A DNA stretch of 64,000 bases from Cloeon dipterum (Eukaryota; Arthropoda; Insecta; Ephemeroptera; Baetidae). The notes below the pieces were generated by a model. The model had not been told where the DNA came from and searched no databases. It saw only the letters and a program-made list of their open reading frames with translations. Where the stretch lies: contig NC_088789.1 of assembly GCF_949628265.1 (NCBI RefSeq), forward strand, positions 20,825,883 to 20,889,882, given 5' to 3'. The position numbers and the translations under genes are program-made. This document shows, one piece after another, positions 35,301 through 47,900 of the stretch (position 1 is its first letter; each line of letters starts with the position of its first letter).

Positions 35301-38300
35301 GAATGCCAAATTTTAAGATTTAGTTCATGGTTTCAGATTTTCAAACTTGTTTTAAGGTTTGCATTTGTGAATTTAGATCTTTTACGGTGTAAAGTAATCA
35401 CAATTATTTTAGACTTTTTCATTTCGCATAATTTTTTCCAAACTTGGCCAAATGATCGAAAACTTCATTTTGAAATCTAGCAAATCACATATTCTAACTC
35501 AAATTTTTTATCAGCAGCAATATTATAGAGTCCCTCAATTAAGACTCTAGTTCTGAGCCCTTTTTGGTTCTAAAAATAAATTATGAGAGTCTCTCTAAGA
35601 TTAACTAAGGATGCGTTTCTAAATATAACCGTCAATTTCGTGAAGGTTGCTTTCACTTCTATCGCGTGCTCCGTGTTGACTATATTAAAATTGAAATTTG
35701 ACATTATCAAAACCGTCGCATATCACCCATAAAGTTTATTGTTACAAAATTGATTTAATTTTGCATAGCAACGATTTATATGTAATTTGCTTTTGAAATT
35801 CTGTATCAAATATAATTTTATTTATCAGATATAAAAAATGTATGCTAAAAATAAAAATAAAATATTTATTTTTCTAAATTTAAATTATTATATATTTATG
35901 AATAAATTAATAAATACAATAAACATGTTTAAAATTATATTTTAATAGTTATTTTTGTTTTAATTTACTTTCACTTTAAAACTAACAATATAAAAAAGTA
36001 ACAAAATGCCAACAACAGAGTTGTGATTTTTTGAAGCTCAATATTGGAGTTAATTGCATTGAAAACTGAAAACCCTTAAATTGGCTACATCTCTAGACGA
36101 AATTGACATTTTAATATTTCTGGATATGAACCAACCGGTTTTATTTTTCTAGTTAAATTTGGATATTCCTTTGAAGTTTTAATTTTGTAGAAAAATCTAA
36201 AATCTAACAACGAGTGTAGACTATTTTGCCTATATTTGGTCAGTTTCTGGCAGCAGAGACGGCTCTGACTGTTTAAAATGTGGCTCAAATGTACATATTA
36301 AAATTAATCTGATGCGCAGAAAAAAATGTCAACCCCAGTATGATGGAATTCTTAATTGAAAATCGTGTTAAATAAAAAAGAAACAAATATATATCAATTA
36401 AATAGTCAGCTAAGGGAGTGTCCATGAATAATCCAAGTTTCGAGTTGAAAATGACAAGAGTATAACCAATGACAAAAAAAACGAAACTCTGCCAGGGGCC
36501 AGGTGTCATGTGAGTGGTGATTTCTTACCTTGCCCCGGTCAGGGCTGCTGCCGCCGCTGGAGGAGCTGTCGCTGAGCAGGCGGGGCCGCGGCCTCGTCTC
36601 GGCGCCGTCTTCCTCCTCGTAAAGCGGCTCGAGGCGGCGGCGCGGGTAGACGCGGGGCGGCGCCGTCAGCAGTCGGGTGAGTTGGTCGTCGTCGTCGGGC
36701 GACCACGAGCGCTGCCCACCACCCTGGTGTTCGCTGCCCACGCACGGGAACAGCGACACGATGTCCTGGCTCGAGCTCAGCTCCTCCTCGGTGTCCTCGG
36801 GCTCGCCGCCTGCGCCACATTCGCACAAACACACACGGTTAATTTGAGTTTCTTTTATAAGGTTAATTTTTGGTTTTGTCCGGTGTTTTTTGGGAGGGTG
36901 GTCAGATCAGAAAACGCTGCCTGTTTGGAATCGGGCGAAAAATTTGGTGGACTGCAGTTGTTTTAGCAGACTTGATTTACCTTTCTTCTTGTCTGGGGGA
37001 TAGAACAGAAAGAAAATTAATTACTGATCAAAATTTTGATTTGTGACGGATGGGGTGAAAACTATAATACGTATAAATTTAGCGATACCTCAGCAACCCG
37101 CATTAAAATCAAACTGGACTTGCTCAGTTGCATTTATGTACATATGTATAAAGGCAGCAGTACATCAAAAATAATATCTGACACTTTTGTATTTACCAAA
37201 AAATAATGAGTTTGGATTATTAACAAGTTTTTAAATGAAGTATGAAATGTGCCAAAGGGAAATAGTAATTTTTAGCATAAATCTAGTTGAAAAGTGACAG
37301 ACAAACTACACATTGTGGTAATTTAGATAATAAAACCACAAAAGAAAATCACCAAAAAATTAATTTTGGGATGTGTCTGAGATTGATTATTTTTACCACC
37401 GCAACAGGCTACGCTACAGGGCCAAACGGTCCGTGGCTACTGCAGGTGTCTGGCTTAAATCATAATATCTCCTAAATTGTGTAAAAATAAAATAAAACAA
37501 AAGCATTGAACGAAGCATGAACTGACAAAAATGGCTAATTGTAAGGAAATTTTCCAATCATTTCATTGATAATAAGCAAAATGCTTGTTCACCGCTTAGT
37601 ACTATTAAAAATTATCCAAAACAATCCTTATATCACAATTTAATTAGTTGATATTTTAGTTGATTGAAAAGTGAAAATTTAGCTTATAAACTCAAACAAA
37701 ATCATATAAGAGAGCCATCAGAAATTTGCTCAGAGCATAGATCTCTACCGCGCCGTTATTACTTGTTTTCATGGTGGTTTTAAATATATCAATTTGAGGG
37801 TAATCACCCTGTAGTGGTTCCCGCACAAAGTACACCTATTGGTAGGCACTACAACCCCTTAACCCACGCAAATTTATAGTAAAATCTATATTTATTGATT
37901 AAAAATTATAAAAATATTTTTTTGGAATTAGATTTTCTTTATAGCAATGGGTATTTTTGGATTTAACTGTAAATTATTTACAGTAAATGCAAACTTCCCA
38001 GCCAGACTCCATCAGACGCCATCTAGAACAGTCCTGCGTGGCGGGAAAGTAAAAAAAATCGCACTTACCTTCCGGCGTGCCCCACTCTTCCTTGTCAGAG
38101 ACGCTGCTGTCTGGGCTGCCGATCTGGTTGGCCGCTGCGATGGCGGCGGCCGCGGCCGCTGAAGTGGCCGGCGGCGGCTGCGTTATTTTGCTGAGCGGCG
38201 CCACGAGGACTGTTGCTGGGGGCGCAGGAGCGGCCGCTTTGGCCGTGCTGGGGCCGGCCCTGACCGTCGGGGGCGCGGGGGCGGCCGGCTTGCGCATGTC

Positions 38301-41300
38301 GGCGGGCTTGGCCGGGATCGGCGGCTGCGGCGCCGGCGACTTTTTGTTGAACGAAGAGTAGATTTTGGCCCGCACCGGCACCGCCGGTGCCTTCGTCTTG
38401 AGGGTCGCCGTCGTGCCCATGATCACCGTGTGCCGCGTCACCGGCTGAGACGACGTCGACGCCGACGCCGACGGAGTGGTACATTTGTTCTGATACACCT
38501 GTGGCAAAATCGATCATTATAACATTCGTGATAGAAAAATTAAAATAAAATACTCTGAATAGACAGCTTCAGATGTAATAAGAATGCAAGCACATGACAA
38601 AGGTGCAAGAATATTTTGTTTAAATAAGAAATTAAATTGCAATAATTATGCTGTTTATTTAAATATCTTACTGTGTAATTTATTGCAATAACACAAAAAA
38701 TGTTTTTATAAAATTTAAATTTTTTACCCAATTTTTGATCAAAAAGAAAGTTGTTAAGGTTAAAATTTAAACTATAACAAACAAGAATACTTAAAGAAAT
38801 TTTATGATTTTGATGAATTCTTGGCGTTTGTTAAAAATTTATAATTTTTGTGTGTAATTTGTTTGTGCATTGCAATTGGGGGGCATATATTTAGAATTGT
38901 AACAATATCTGATGTATGACCTCGCCAAAAGACAATAAAGATGATAATAATAATAATTCAAAAGATAAATAATATTCCGTGAACAAATAACAATATTAGT
39001 TATGTATTAAATAATACTTTTGCGTCGAACCAGCATTGTTATAAACCTATAAATGCCAATTTCTGAAGATGAAAGATGAGTGGAGATGAGTCGAAGTGAT
39101 AACTTACATTCGGGCCTACCTTGGTCAGCTGGGCCACGGTTCGGGGCTGCTCTTTGGGTACGGATTTTGGGGTGCTGGGTGCTGGGGCTGCGGGTGAGGG
39201 GACCTTGGGGGCGGGCAAGGTGGTGTTTCCGGGAATGGAACACGACGAGGAGATGGTACGGGGGATGGAGGCGCCGATCAGTGTGGTTGTCGCCGAGACG
39301 GGATGCGGCATGAAGCGGTCAATTGGCGGCGCGTTGTCCTTGGCCTTCAGCTCCTCGAACATTTTGGTTTTCTCGGCCACCGAGGGGCCCGTGTGCACGC
39401 CCCAACCTTTAAGCGACTTGCTCTTCATGTCATCAATGGTCACTAGAGCCTTTCGATCGGCGCCCGGCGAATTTGGAAGCGGCGCGGCGCTAGCGGCGTC
39501 GGAGGCACCACTCCAGTTGTAGCGGATCTGGTCCTTGGTAAACTGAAATGCAAACCAATCCGGCTGTGAGGTCTTTGCAGGCGGGTCTTATTTGTCTTGT
39601 GGGGTCGAGGATTGGCTCCGAGAAATATTTGACGTACTATGATCGGTCTGTACATATTTAATATGTAAATATTTTACTTTAAAAGTGAACGAAAATTAAT
39701 AGTTCTTCTTTGTGAGGAATTGACTAGAAATGGTTGGCTATGAGAGAAATTTCAGAGGAAAAATTAATTATGTATTTCTTTCTCCCTCGAATTTCTCTCA
39801 TATAGTTTCCATCCTTAGTTAACTCTGCGACACTTATTTATTTTTTCTGTTTTAGAATATTGCTATCAATTACGTCATCAGATATTCCTCGAAGCATCCT
39901 CCTGTATTATCACGGGCCAAAACGGAATTTTTGTTTCCTCCTTATTTGTGCAAAAATAAGATAATTAAGCTCTAATTTGGCGAATCTCTGTAACAATCAC
40001 GGATTTTGGAGCGTTTAAACACACCAAGAAAGCACTGCAATAGAGAAATCCAATCGAGTGATGATAGATAGATAGAGATACTGAATTTCGTGCAGAAGAG
40101 TAATTGATTGCTTGGCGTGCAGTCGGCCGGATCCGCAAAACTGTGGACTACAAGGAACCAAAGTGTCACCTCGATTTCCTCCTCGGCCGAGTCACTCGAC
40201 TCGTCGCCGGCGTTCGAATTGGACAGAAGGCCGTCCTGGCCGGCCGTGTGCAAATTCTCCAGACTTTGCAGCGTCCCGTACTTCCGCAAGTTGCTGCAAA
40301 ATGCGAGAGACTCGTGTCACTCTTTGCCTCGTGAAAAGCGACACAACAAAACAGACACAGCAGCTCTAGCCAACGGTCCAAAAATTCTACCAAGCACGTG
40401 AACGAATGATTGATAGGGAAACATTACTCGGCATGCTCCGGAGCGACATTTTGCTCTTCCTCAGAGGCGCTCGAGTCGCGGTCGTCCTCTCCGAGCTCTT
40501 TTAAACTGTATCTGTATACACGTGCAGAGAAAAGCGATTTAGTGAACGGGTGTCAGAGTGAGAGCACAATTAATTAATTTTGCTAATGATCAGTACTTTT
40601 CTGTTTGACTCAGTGTGGCCGGCTGCCGTGGCGGGGGCGACTCGAAAGATTTGTGGCTTCCTACACTCGGCACCGGACTACCTGCTCGTGCTGCCGCGCT
40701 TTCTACTTTAAAGCATGCACTGCAAAAAGGTATAAAAGTGTGTTTGTTTTCTCTTTCGATTAAATGATTTTTACAAATTGTGTCTCTGGAAAACATGCGT
40801 GGAATCTCGTGCTCAACGTGTGAGTATGTCTGTTTTTGGGTTTTATGAAAATGGTTCGAACGGCACCAACCTGTTGGACAGGGTTCTGGCGAACGGCTGC
40901 TCCTCGTAGTCCGAGTCTTCGTCTTCATCGTCGTTGCACGCGTCGGCAACCATGTTTGCAGCCGTTTCCCATTCAAACTCAGTCTGTGAATCAGCAAAAT
41001 ATACAATTTCTCTGTGAAGGGACTATTTCGTGGGCGCCTGTGCAAAATTTGTAGCAGCAAATTTCTCGTTTTGTTTGGAAATTGATCTGTGAATGGAAGT
41101 TGTGAGGAGTCAATGAGCTTAAAAATGATTTAAATGAGACCGATAGTAATTTTTTAATTTTAAACAAGTTTGACTGAAACTCGAATCCATAAAATATTTT
41201 AAAATCATTATTTTATCCGGGATTTAAAATGTTTTGTTCAGCTTTTTAAATGAAACTTTCTTTTGTCATGCAAAAAATAAAATGGTTCTCCCTGTGGCTA

Positions 41301-42778
41301 CCTGTTTGTCGTTGTCACCAGCGATGCTAACGTCTGACGGCGTCGGCGGCACGATGGCGATCATGGGCACCCTGGTGACCTCATCATGGTCCCTGATGTT
41401 CTGCAGGGTGATGCCCATCTCAGACGGCAGCGGCTCCCATTTATCGCCCTCCTCTGAGTCGTACTCGCTGCTCGTCGAGTCCAGTCTCGTTTTATTGTTG
41501 TTGTTGCTGTTGTTGGCCGCTGCGTTGTTGGAGCCAATGTTGTTGCTATATGCGCTACGGCCGAAGGTGGACGCCAGGGGGCTACCGTTTTGCAGGTCGC
41601 ACCCTGACGAGCTCGGTTTGTAGTTGAAAATGGGCGAGGACAGCGCCGGAAGCTTTTTGTACAGATCCTGCCTGAAGACGGACGGACTGCCGCTTAGCTT
41701 CGGACTTCTCTCCTCTTGTTGTTGCTGCTGCACCTTGCTGCTGTTCGCACCCATGTCGGCGAAGAAGCTCTTTTTCGCCTGCTCCGTCGTTTGCTTCGGC
41801 ACTAGTTTTACTATCGCGATTCCTCCTGACTTTACCGTCACCTAGAATAAATTATTAATTTTTATTTTTCCTTTTAAAAAATTAATCAAGTCTTATCTGA
41901 AATATCCCAAAAATGTCAAAAAATTAAAAACCTAATCTATGCTGAAAAATTCATTGAACAGCTTTTGAATGAAACGATAGCGTTTTAAATGAACGTCATG
42001 CAATTTATGCAGCATGCGAAACACGCATGTCGAGCCGGTTGTCTATCCGCAGCTCCGCAGGCGTTTTACCTGGCTGCCTTCCGTGCTGTGGCTCGGGCTT
42101 TTGTCGGGGTCAGGCGAGGACATTTCTAGTTCGGACATCCTGCTATCAGCCCGTCCATGAGGCCCGCCACTGTTCAGCTTCAAGGTTCTCTTTCGTAAGG
42201 TCGCCGGAGACCAAATCTCGAATTCAGCCTAATGACAGATGAGTGGCATGAAATGAAATGGGAGGTGCTGAGCTCCACTCCACTCCACTTAATGATTGAA
42301 AACTAGATTAATGTTTTGGGTTAATGGACATTTTGTACATTTTTTCCCTGGGACTGACGCAGAATAAGAGTTTAGTTTGTTCTGCCTCTGATTGAGAGCT
42401 TACTCAAATTGGAAAAATAAGTAGTAATTTTTCTGGGACTGATCAGATCACTGTTTTTTTCAATTATGATGTAATCAGTAAAACAATAACTTTTATGTGA
42501 AGTTCATCCATTATGTATAAAACACAAATAAAAAATTATATTTTTTATTGTTTGAAATGTGGTTAAATTTAAATGAATTCATTATTTTCTTCGTATTTCC
42601 TTTTGCTTCTACTGTTTCAATTTACCTCTGGGGTAATAGGCGAGTCAGTCTGATTAGCTCCAAGCTGTCCAGTCATCCACTGCTGCAAGTGCAGAAGGCT
42701 GCCCTTGTTGATGCCCGTCTTGCCTAACAAGCGGCACTTCTGCTCGATGATTTGGTCCAACGCCTTCTGCGAGCCGGC
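32345..42778 (-). CDS. Large Ser/Pro/Ala-rich disordered protein, unrecognised, 5' end not found (at least 961 aa)
   Basis: Exons in transcript order are 42778-42626, 42228-42070, 41841-41302, 40983-40871, 40719-40597, 40511-40428, 40293-40170, 39542-39120, 38498-38069, 36809-36529, 34257-34100, 34037-33857 and 32461-32345 (TAG). Every junction keeps phase. The first recognised exon starts AGSQKALDQIIEQKCRLLGK, a predicted helix; no start codon was found. Most of the rest is low-complexity: poly-Gln and poly-Asn runs, acidic stretches (DDRDSSASEEE, DDEDEDSDYEE), a 39.1-38.1 kb Pro/Ala block (PAKPADMRKPAAPAPP), and basic ends (RFWKQLKRRRSSL). Conserved-looking segments are EFEIWSPATLRKRTLKL, EEGDKWEPLPSEMGITL and TKMFEELKAKDNAPPIDRF. 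Two 12-nt splice options are listed separately. It may be a cytoskeletal or signalling scaffold. It could also be extra exons of a gene starting upstream, possibly the adjacent RhoGEF, though that gene appears to end at 44860. I do not assign a function. Confidence 0.75.
32590..33010 (-). repeat. Dispersed repeat family, copy 3 (inverted, inside an intron)
   Basis: Read on the minus strand it begins TGCATTGTTGACTATAGAAA, then gives TTACTTGATTTCGATTC, GATCTATCCCAACGGTG, GCGAATTATGA, TTTTCAATAAGGAGCCACT, TAGCATGCTAAC and GATTTTTCACAATTTTGCTG. These are the same blocks in the same order as copies 1 and 2. It lies in the last intron of the disordered-protein gene. Confidence 0.6.
36981..36992 (-). 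other. 12-nt microexon encoding Asp-Lys-Lys-Lys
   Basis: The 12 bases ACAAGAAGAAAG are preceded by an excellent pyrimidine tract ending CCCCCAG and followed by GTAAAT. Flanking exons 38498-38069 (ending in phase 1) and 36809-36529 join in frame with or without it. Inclusion changes PEGGEPED to PEDKKKGGEPED. Phase-neutral 12-nt basic microexons are characteristic of regulated, often neuronal, splicing. Confidence 0.65.
39108..39119 (-). other. Tandem alternative donor adding Val-Gly-Pro-Asn
   Basis: The exon starting at 39542 can end at 39120 (AAG|GTAGGC) or 12 bases later at 39108 (AAT|GTAAGT). Both leave phase 0 and join VYQNKC in the next exon. The distal site has the better consensus. Confidence 0.6.
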
Positions 42779-44616
42779 CTGCAAAAACAGCAAGCTGTAC
42801 TTTCGGTCCCACCTCGTGACCTCACAGCTTGTTTCTTTCGATCTCTCTTTTCTTTTTAATCAAATTTATCCAAAAATGTTTCAAACGCAAGCTGTGCAGT
42901 CAACATCTCAGAACCATCGTGTTTCTTCTAGAACATCTAATTTTAATGTAAGGGCCGAGAATCGACATGCAATTTAACGTGACTGCTTTCTAGCGAAACA
43001 CCGAGAAAGGGACGACATGCAACTGGTCAAATTTATTTATTTGCCTCGGAGGAAATGAAATTCGTTCCACTTTCGCCGGGCGGCATTCACGTGATTCATG
43101 CAGAATGCCGTTCGGAGAAACTTGCTCTTTCCTCTGAGTTGACACATCAATTTGATTTACAACGGCTTTCGCGCACAAAAACTGCAATAATACATTATGG
43201 AGAAGGAACAAAATAGAAAGACACTTTTTGCCAAATTACCATTTGCTAAAAATGATGTTTGTGGTGATCAATCTATAAAATTCATGGGGACTAACGCGTT
43301 TCAAATTCCCAGCAAAATGTGGTTTTTCAGCCGATTCGGTTGGGTTTGCATTCAAAAGTGCAAGCAAGTTTGAAAATTTCCATTTGCCGGAATTTAAATT
43401 ACATTCATCAAGTTGATGACAGCTAAGGTGTGTGTTTGAGAAAATGAGAGTCGTGTGTTGTTAGATAATAAACTCTATTGAAAAAGAAACACGATTCGTT
43501 TTTATACATGAATCCATTGAGGACAGAAATCGTTCTATCAACTAGGAAACTATCCTGTGTGTAATCTTAATCATAAGGAACTTACACTAATGTATTCTAC
43601 AACCTTTTGCAATGAGATTTAACACTACAGAGAAGAAAAGGGTAGTCGTGCATCAAGAATAAATCTTAAAACGTTAATTTGCAATTCTCATCTATGTTTA
43701 AAATCCTGGGGCTTCTCACTGCTGCCTATTATAAATTATAGGAAACGTCAAGAGGCAAATTTTAGAAAAAGTTCGGTACTCTTGTGTTGTGTTAAAAAGG
43801 AAGGAAATCTCTACCTTTTGTTGATTGCGTACATGTTGCAGTGAGTGGCGTTTAAAACTAATTTGAACTCTTAAAATTCGAAGACTTGTTTGTTATTTTA
43901 TTTGAAAGACTGTTCATTCTGCCGCCAAAAAAACCTGTGCATTTTACTCCGATGCCAGTCTTACGTGATATTAATATATGTTTATTTCAACTGCGAGTGC
44001 TCCATTAACCCTGAAGTGCGAGACAATATAGGCCTTGGAAAAAATTTGTACCTCGTCTCCTCCAAAGACTCAAATTTAAATAATTGTGCGTGAATTTGGA
44101 AAAATAACCCCAATTCTGATGACAACTACCTCGTTTTCTGAATAATTTTTTTTCATCAGCCCCGGCACATGTTTTCCCGGCCGCCAACAGCATTCTGGTG
44201 AGTACATAGATTATAATACATATATGTTATTCTATCACAGAGGCAGTATTGTTGATCTTTTCCTTCTTTTAATCCACAAAATTTTCCAATAGAACAGGTC
44301 GTCAAAACACCATTTGACTGCTTTTTGTGTATAATGTACGTAACCCGTCGAATTACAATAGATTTTGATTCATATAATGACACTCTACATGCATCTTACG
44401 TGACTAAAGTCTTACATGACAAGATATACAGTACATTTTCTTGTTCTCGTAATTCAAGGAGGCTATAGCATTTTGTGCGGGCAAAGCTATATGGAAATAC
44501 GGCAAGGTTTCTGAACCCGGATTTCAGGATCGACAAGTGCTATTATATTTATAGAGAGAAAAACGGCATGCAGTACTTGCGAGAGAAAGAGAAAAACGCG
44601 GAAAGCGCCAGAAAGT
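42779..44616. other. Stretch between disordered-protein gene and RhoGEF 3' end
   Basis: No exon recognised. If 42778 is the first known exon of an independent gene, its promoter and start codon should be here, but no ATG-bearing exon with a phase-0 donor was convincing. Short minus-strand ORFs at 42990-43211 and 44005-44193 have non-coding composition. Confidence 0.45.
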
Positions 44617-44622
44617 TTTATT
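44617..44622 (-). terminator. Polyadenylation signal of the RhoGEF
   Basis: AATAAA on the minus strand lies about 240 nt after the TAG at 44860. It supports this being the true 3' end of the RhoGEF transcript rather than an internal exon. Confidence 0.55.
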
Positions 44623-44862
44623 ATCCTAGATGAAGAGTCAAAATTCGCATCAAAATAGATATTTCCATTAGCTCAGACTTTGCTATCCATTTTAAATCGG
44701 GCGGAAAAGATAATTCGGGGATGGATCGTTAAAAACTGAATTGTCTCGTGAAACCCTGGGTGAACCTCTAAAGCAAAAAACGCTACACGAGGTGGCTACC
44801 GAGAGAGGAACGCAAACTAGCCCATTGAGCGCTTATTTGGCCTCCTTGAACCGCACATGCTA

Positions 44863-44970
44863 GGAGGGCCTGGGCCTGCGTTTGGGCCTGTTCTCGGCCG
44901 GCGTCGGCTTGGCCACCTTGGAGCGGCGGCAGGCGCACATGACGCGCTCCACCGCCGCCATGAACCAATG
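44863..44970 (-). CDS. Candidate stop-codon readthrough extension of the RhoGEF (36 codons)
   Basis: After the in-frame TGA (44973-44971), the same frame stays open for 36 codons to TAG at 44862-44860. The next base after TGA is C, the leakiest four-base context known for UGA. The extension reads HWFMAAVERVMCACRRSKVA, then a Lys/Arg/Pro-rich end (RPKRRPRPS). Base composition stays high-GC and codon-like up to the TAG, then drops. The basic end could act as a nuclear or membrane-charge signal. Alternatives are a one-base error that created the TGA, or chance. Confidence 0.5.
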
Positions 44971-47900
44971 TCATGGTGGCTCCGGCTTGCGGAACGTGCC
45001 GCCCAGTCTCTTGTGCGAGGCGATCGATTCCCTGTCCGAATCGTTGTCCAGAAGCAGCTCGGCCTCCTTTCGCTCCGAGTCCGACTGTCTCATCGCCTCG
45101 GAAATCATGTCGCTCGACAGCGGCTTGATGGTCGACTTTGAACTGCTTTTCACTGGCTTTTTGGTTGGATCCGCGGGTTTCGGTTTGTTTTCCGACTTAA
45201 TCGAGTTTTTGCTTTCAGATTTGGTTTTTGTGGGCTCCGGTTTGGTTTGGGGCTTGGATTTGCTTGTGGGAGAGGGAGAGTTTTTGTTCGAAGCCACCGC
45301 CGGCTTTAATAACGTTTTGTTGTTTTTGTCCGCCGGATGTTTCGGCGTGAAGAGGTCGGAAAAAATCGAGTGCATGGGATTTGTGGAGGATTTGGCATCG
45401 AAACTGGTGGACGCGTGGATCTGCGTTTGGGTCACTTGGAGGGGGAAGAAAAGATCGTGCAGGAGCACGTTCAAAGGGTCGTCGTTCTCCTTTTCATCCT
45501 TCCCGTCTTTGCTCTCGTTCGACTCGACCGACAAATGCTTCCGCGGGGGCTTTTCTGGCGGTTTTTTCGCGAGGTCTGCGATCGGTTCTGCGGTCTTTTT
45601 CGCCTCTCCACTCGAAGGAGATTTTTTAGGCTCCACCAGGTGCTTTTTAGATTCTGCGGTGGGCTTTTTGGGTTCAGGGGTGGACGTTTTTGTTTCAGGG
45701 GTGGACTTTTTTGGTTCAGGGGTGGACGTTTTTTTCGGTTCAGGGGTAGACTTTTTATGTTCAGGTTTGGACATTTTAGGCTCACAAGGAGCGGAAGTTT
45801 TGACCTCGACCTGCTTTTTATGTTCGGAGGACTTTGGGGGTTTGGGAACGTCCTTTCGCAACAAATCGGCGGCCTGCTTTTTCTTCGACAAGTCGACTGT
45901 TCTAGCCACGACCTTTTTAGGCGTGTCAACGATTTCGGCCAGGGTCCTGACCGCCTCGACGGACACCGAGCTTTTGACGGCGTGCTCCTTGGGCCGCTTG
46001 CCGACCGGCATTTCGCCCGAGGCCGACCTTTTCGGAGTGTCATGCGTGGCCACGACGGCGGCGGCCGACTCCTCGGCTATCGAGTCAATTTTGCCGCTTT
46101 TGCTCTTTCGCATCTCGAGCAGCGGCTCGGCCCACGACGTCGTGTCCACGTTGGACTCCAAAAAGCGCCTCTTGGACTCGAGGATGCGCATGCGCGCCTC
46201 CTTGAAGGTACGCGGCGACGACTCCAGCAGCGCTGCGTCGATCGGCGTCTCCAGCAGTTCGCGCGGGAGGTGTTTCGGTTGCGGCGGTCGAGGGGTACTT
46301 TCAATTAACGACTCCTCTAATTTAGCAAGGAATGGGTCCGGACGCACCTGTAGTCTGCTCGGCGAGTCCACTGTGGCGATCGAAGGCTGCTCGGCCGGCG
46401 AATCGAGGGGACTTGCGCTCGGCGTGCCTCCGCGCACCGTGTTCAGGTAAATGCTGCAGCGGCAAAAATGCAAAATGCGGTTCGATTAATAACATGATCC
46501 CATGTTTTTGTTTAAATTTTTTTACCTATTACAGAGAAATAAACAGAATTGAATTGAATAACGTTTAACTTTTGTCCCTTAAAAACTAATTTTTTATATC
46601 ATAAAATTTAAGTAAATCTGTACTGGAGCGAAGAACACACTGGGAATTCAAAATAGTCACATATGTTTTTCTGTATGCGCCAGATTCACTCATAGACACC
46701 GATTTTAATACTTTTGCACCACTCCATAAATCATCTTACATCGTCTTTGCAGCCAAAAACCATCTAAAAAATCTTAAATAGGGTCAATAACTTATGATAA
46801 ACCTAAAAAACTCTAGTAAAACACGCAAAATAGTAAAAATATAGGTGGTGCAAAGTAGATATTTCTGCAAAAATTATTTTCAGGAGGTTTTAAGCAAATT
46901 AAAAAATTACATTTTATAATCTATGGTTGTACTAAACATAAAAATAAAAATTTGAATTGATTTTAATATATTTTGGTTGTTTTTTGTTTTAAATAAATGC
47001 TTCTCAAATGTTTCAAATTCATAAAATAGATATTTACAAATTTAAACTTTATCAGATTTTTATTTTAATAAATTTTATTTCAATATAAATTTAACTGTAA
47101 AGATTAAATTTTTTTTTAAATTTCGACTAACTTTATCATTAATTTTAACAGAGTGATACATGAATTTAATGAAATTATTGATAATTATCTTTCATTAAAT
47201 AATATTTTTTATAAAAAGTAAATATTTTTAAAATATTAATTTCATCTACACGTATTTAGAGAACGTTGTTCTTGATCTAAACCTCAATTAAATGGCTGTT
47301 AAATAGTACATTTTAAATAGATATATTAATTTTGGAAGTTTATGATATTTAAACTCTAAACTAAGACTCAACTCACATTTGTCTCTGGATGAGGTTCTGC
47401 CACACAGCCTTGAGCTCGGGCGTAGGGGCTCGGAATGCGATGCTTTTTCGACGGGTTTTTCCAGACTTGTCTTTCTTGGCGTTGGCGTCCAGCGGACTGG
47501 GGGGTGGTGCGTCGATGATCAGCCGAAACTCATTCTCTGCGCCATTTTTAAGCCAATTATGCCGACTTATTAGGGATAGAGTGGTGAAAACTGGGGCACT
47601 CACCCTTCTTCTTGATCGTGAAGCACGCCTCCGTGACCGCCAGCAGCGAGAGCGGCTCGTCCGTCACGAAGAGGACCTTGTCGCGGCTGACCGTGGCCAG
47701 GAGCAGCAGGTCGCTGAACAGCAGGGCCCAGTAGGCCTTCGAGCTGCGGCCCTCGATTCTGCTGAGGTCGCCGCCGAAGATCCACTGCCGCCCACCCGTA
47801 TTCAGCTTGAAGGGCTGTCAACGGGGCGTATTAAGACTTTTTCAATGCACTAAAAGTAGAGGTCTCAGCCGCGAGATTTAAGGCGGCGGCTGGCCATTTT

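Noticed and set aside
36514-36966. 150-codon plus-strand ORF
   Set aside because: Antisense shadow of the exon 36809-36529, which fits in phase with its neighbours.
37811-37860. GTAGTG … CACTAC inverted pair
   Set aside because: Arms of only six bases are expected by chance at this scale.
44882-46450. 522-codon plus-strand ORF
   Set aside because: It is the antisense of the long RhoGEF tail exon; composition mirrors the Lys/Pro/Ser repeats and no domain is present.
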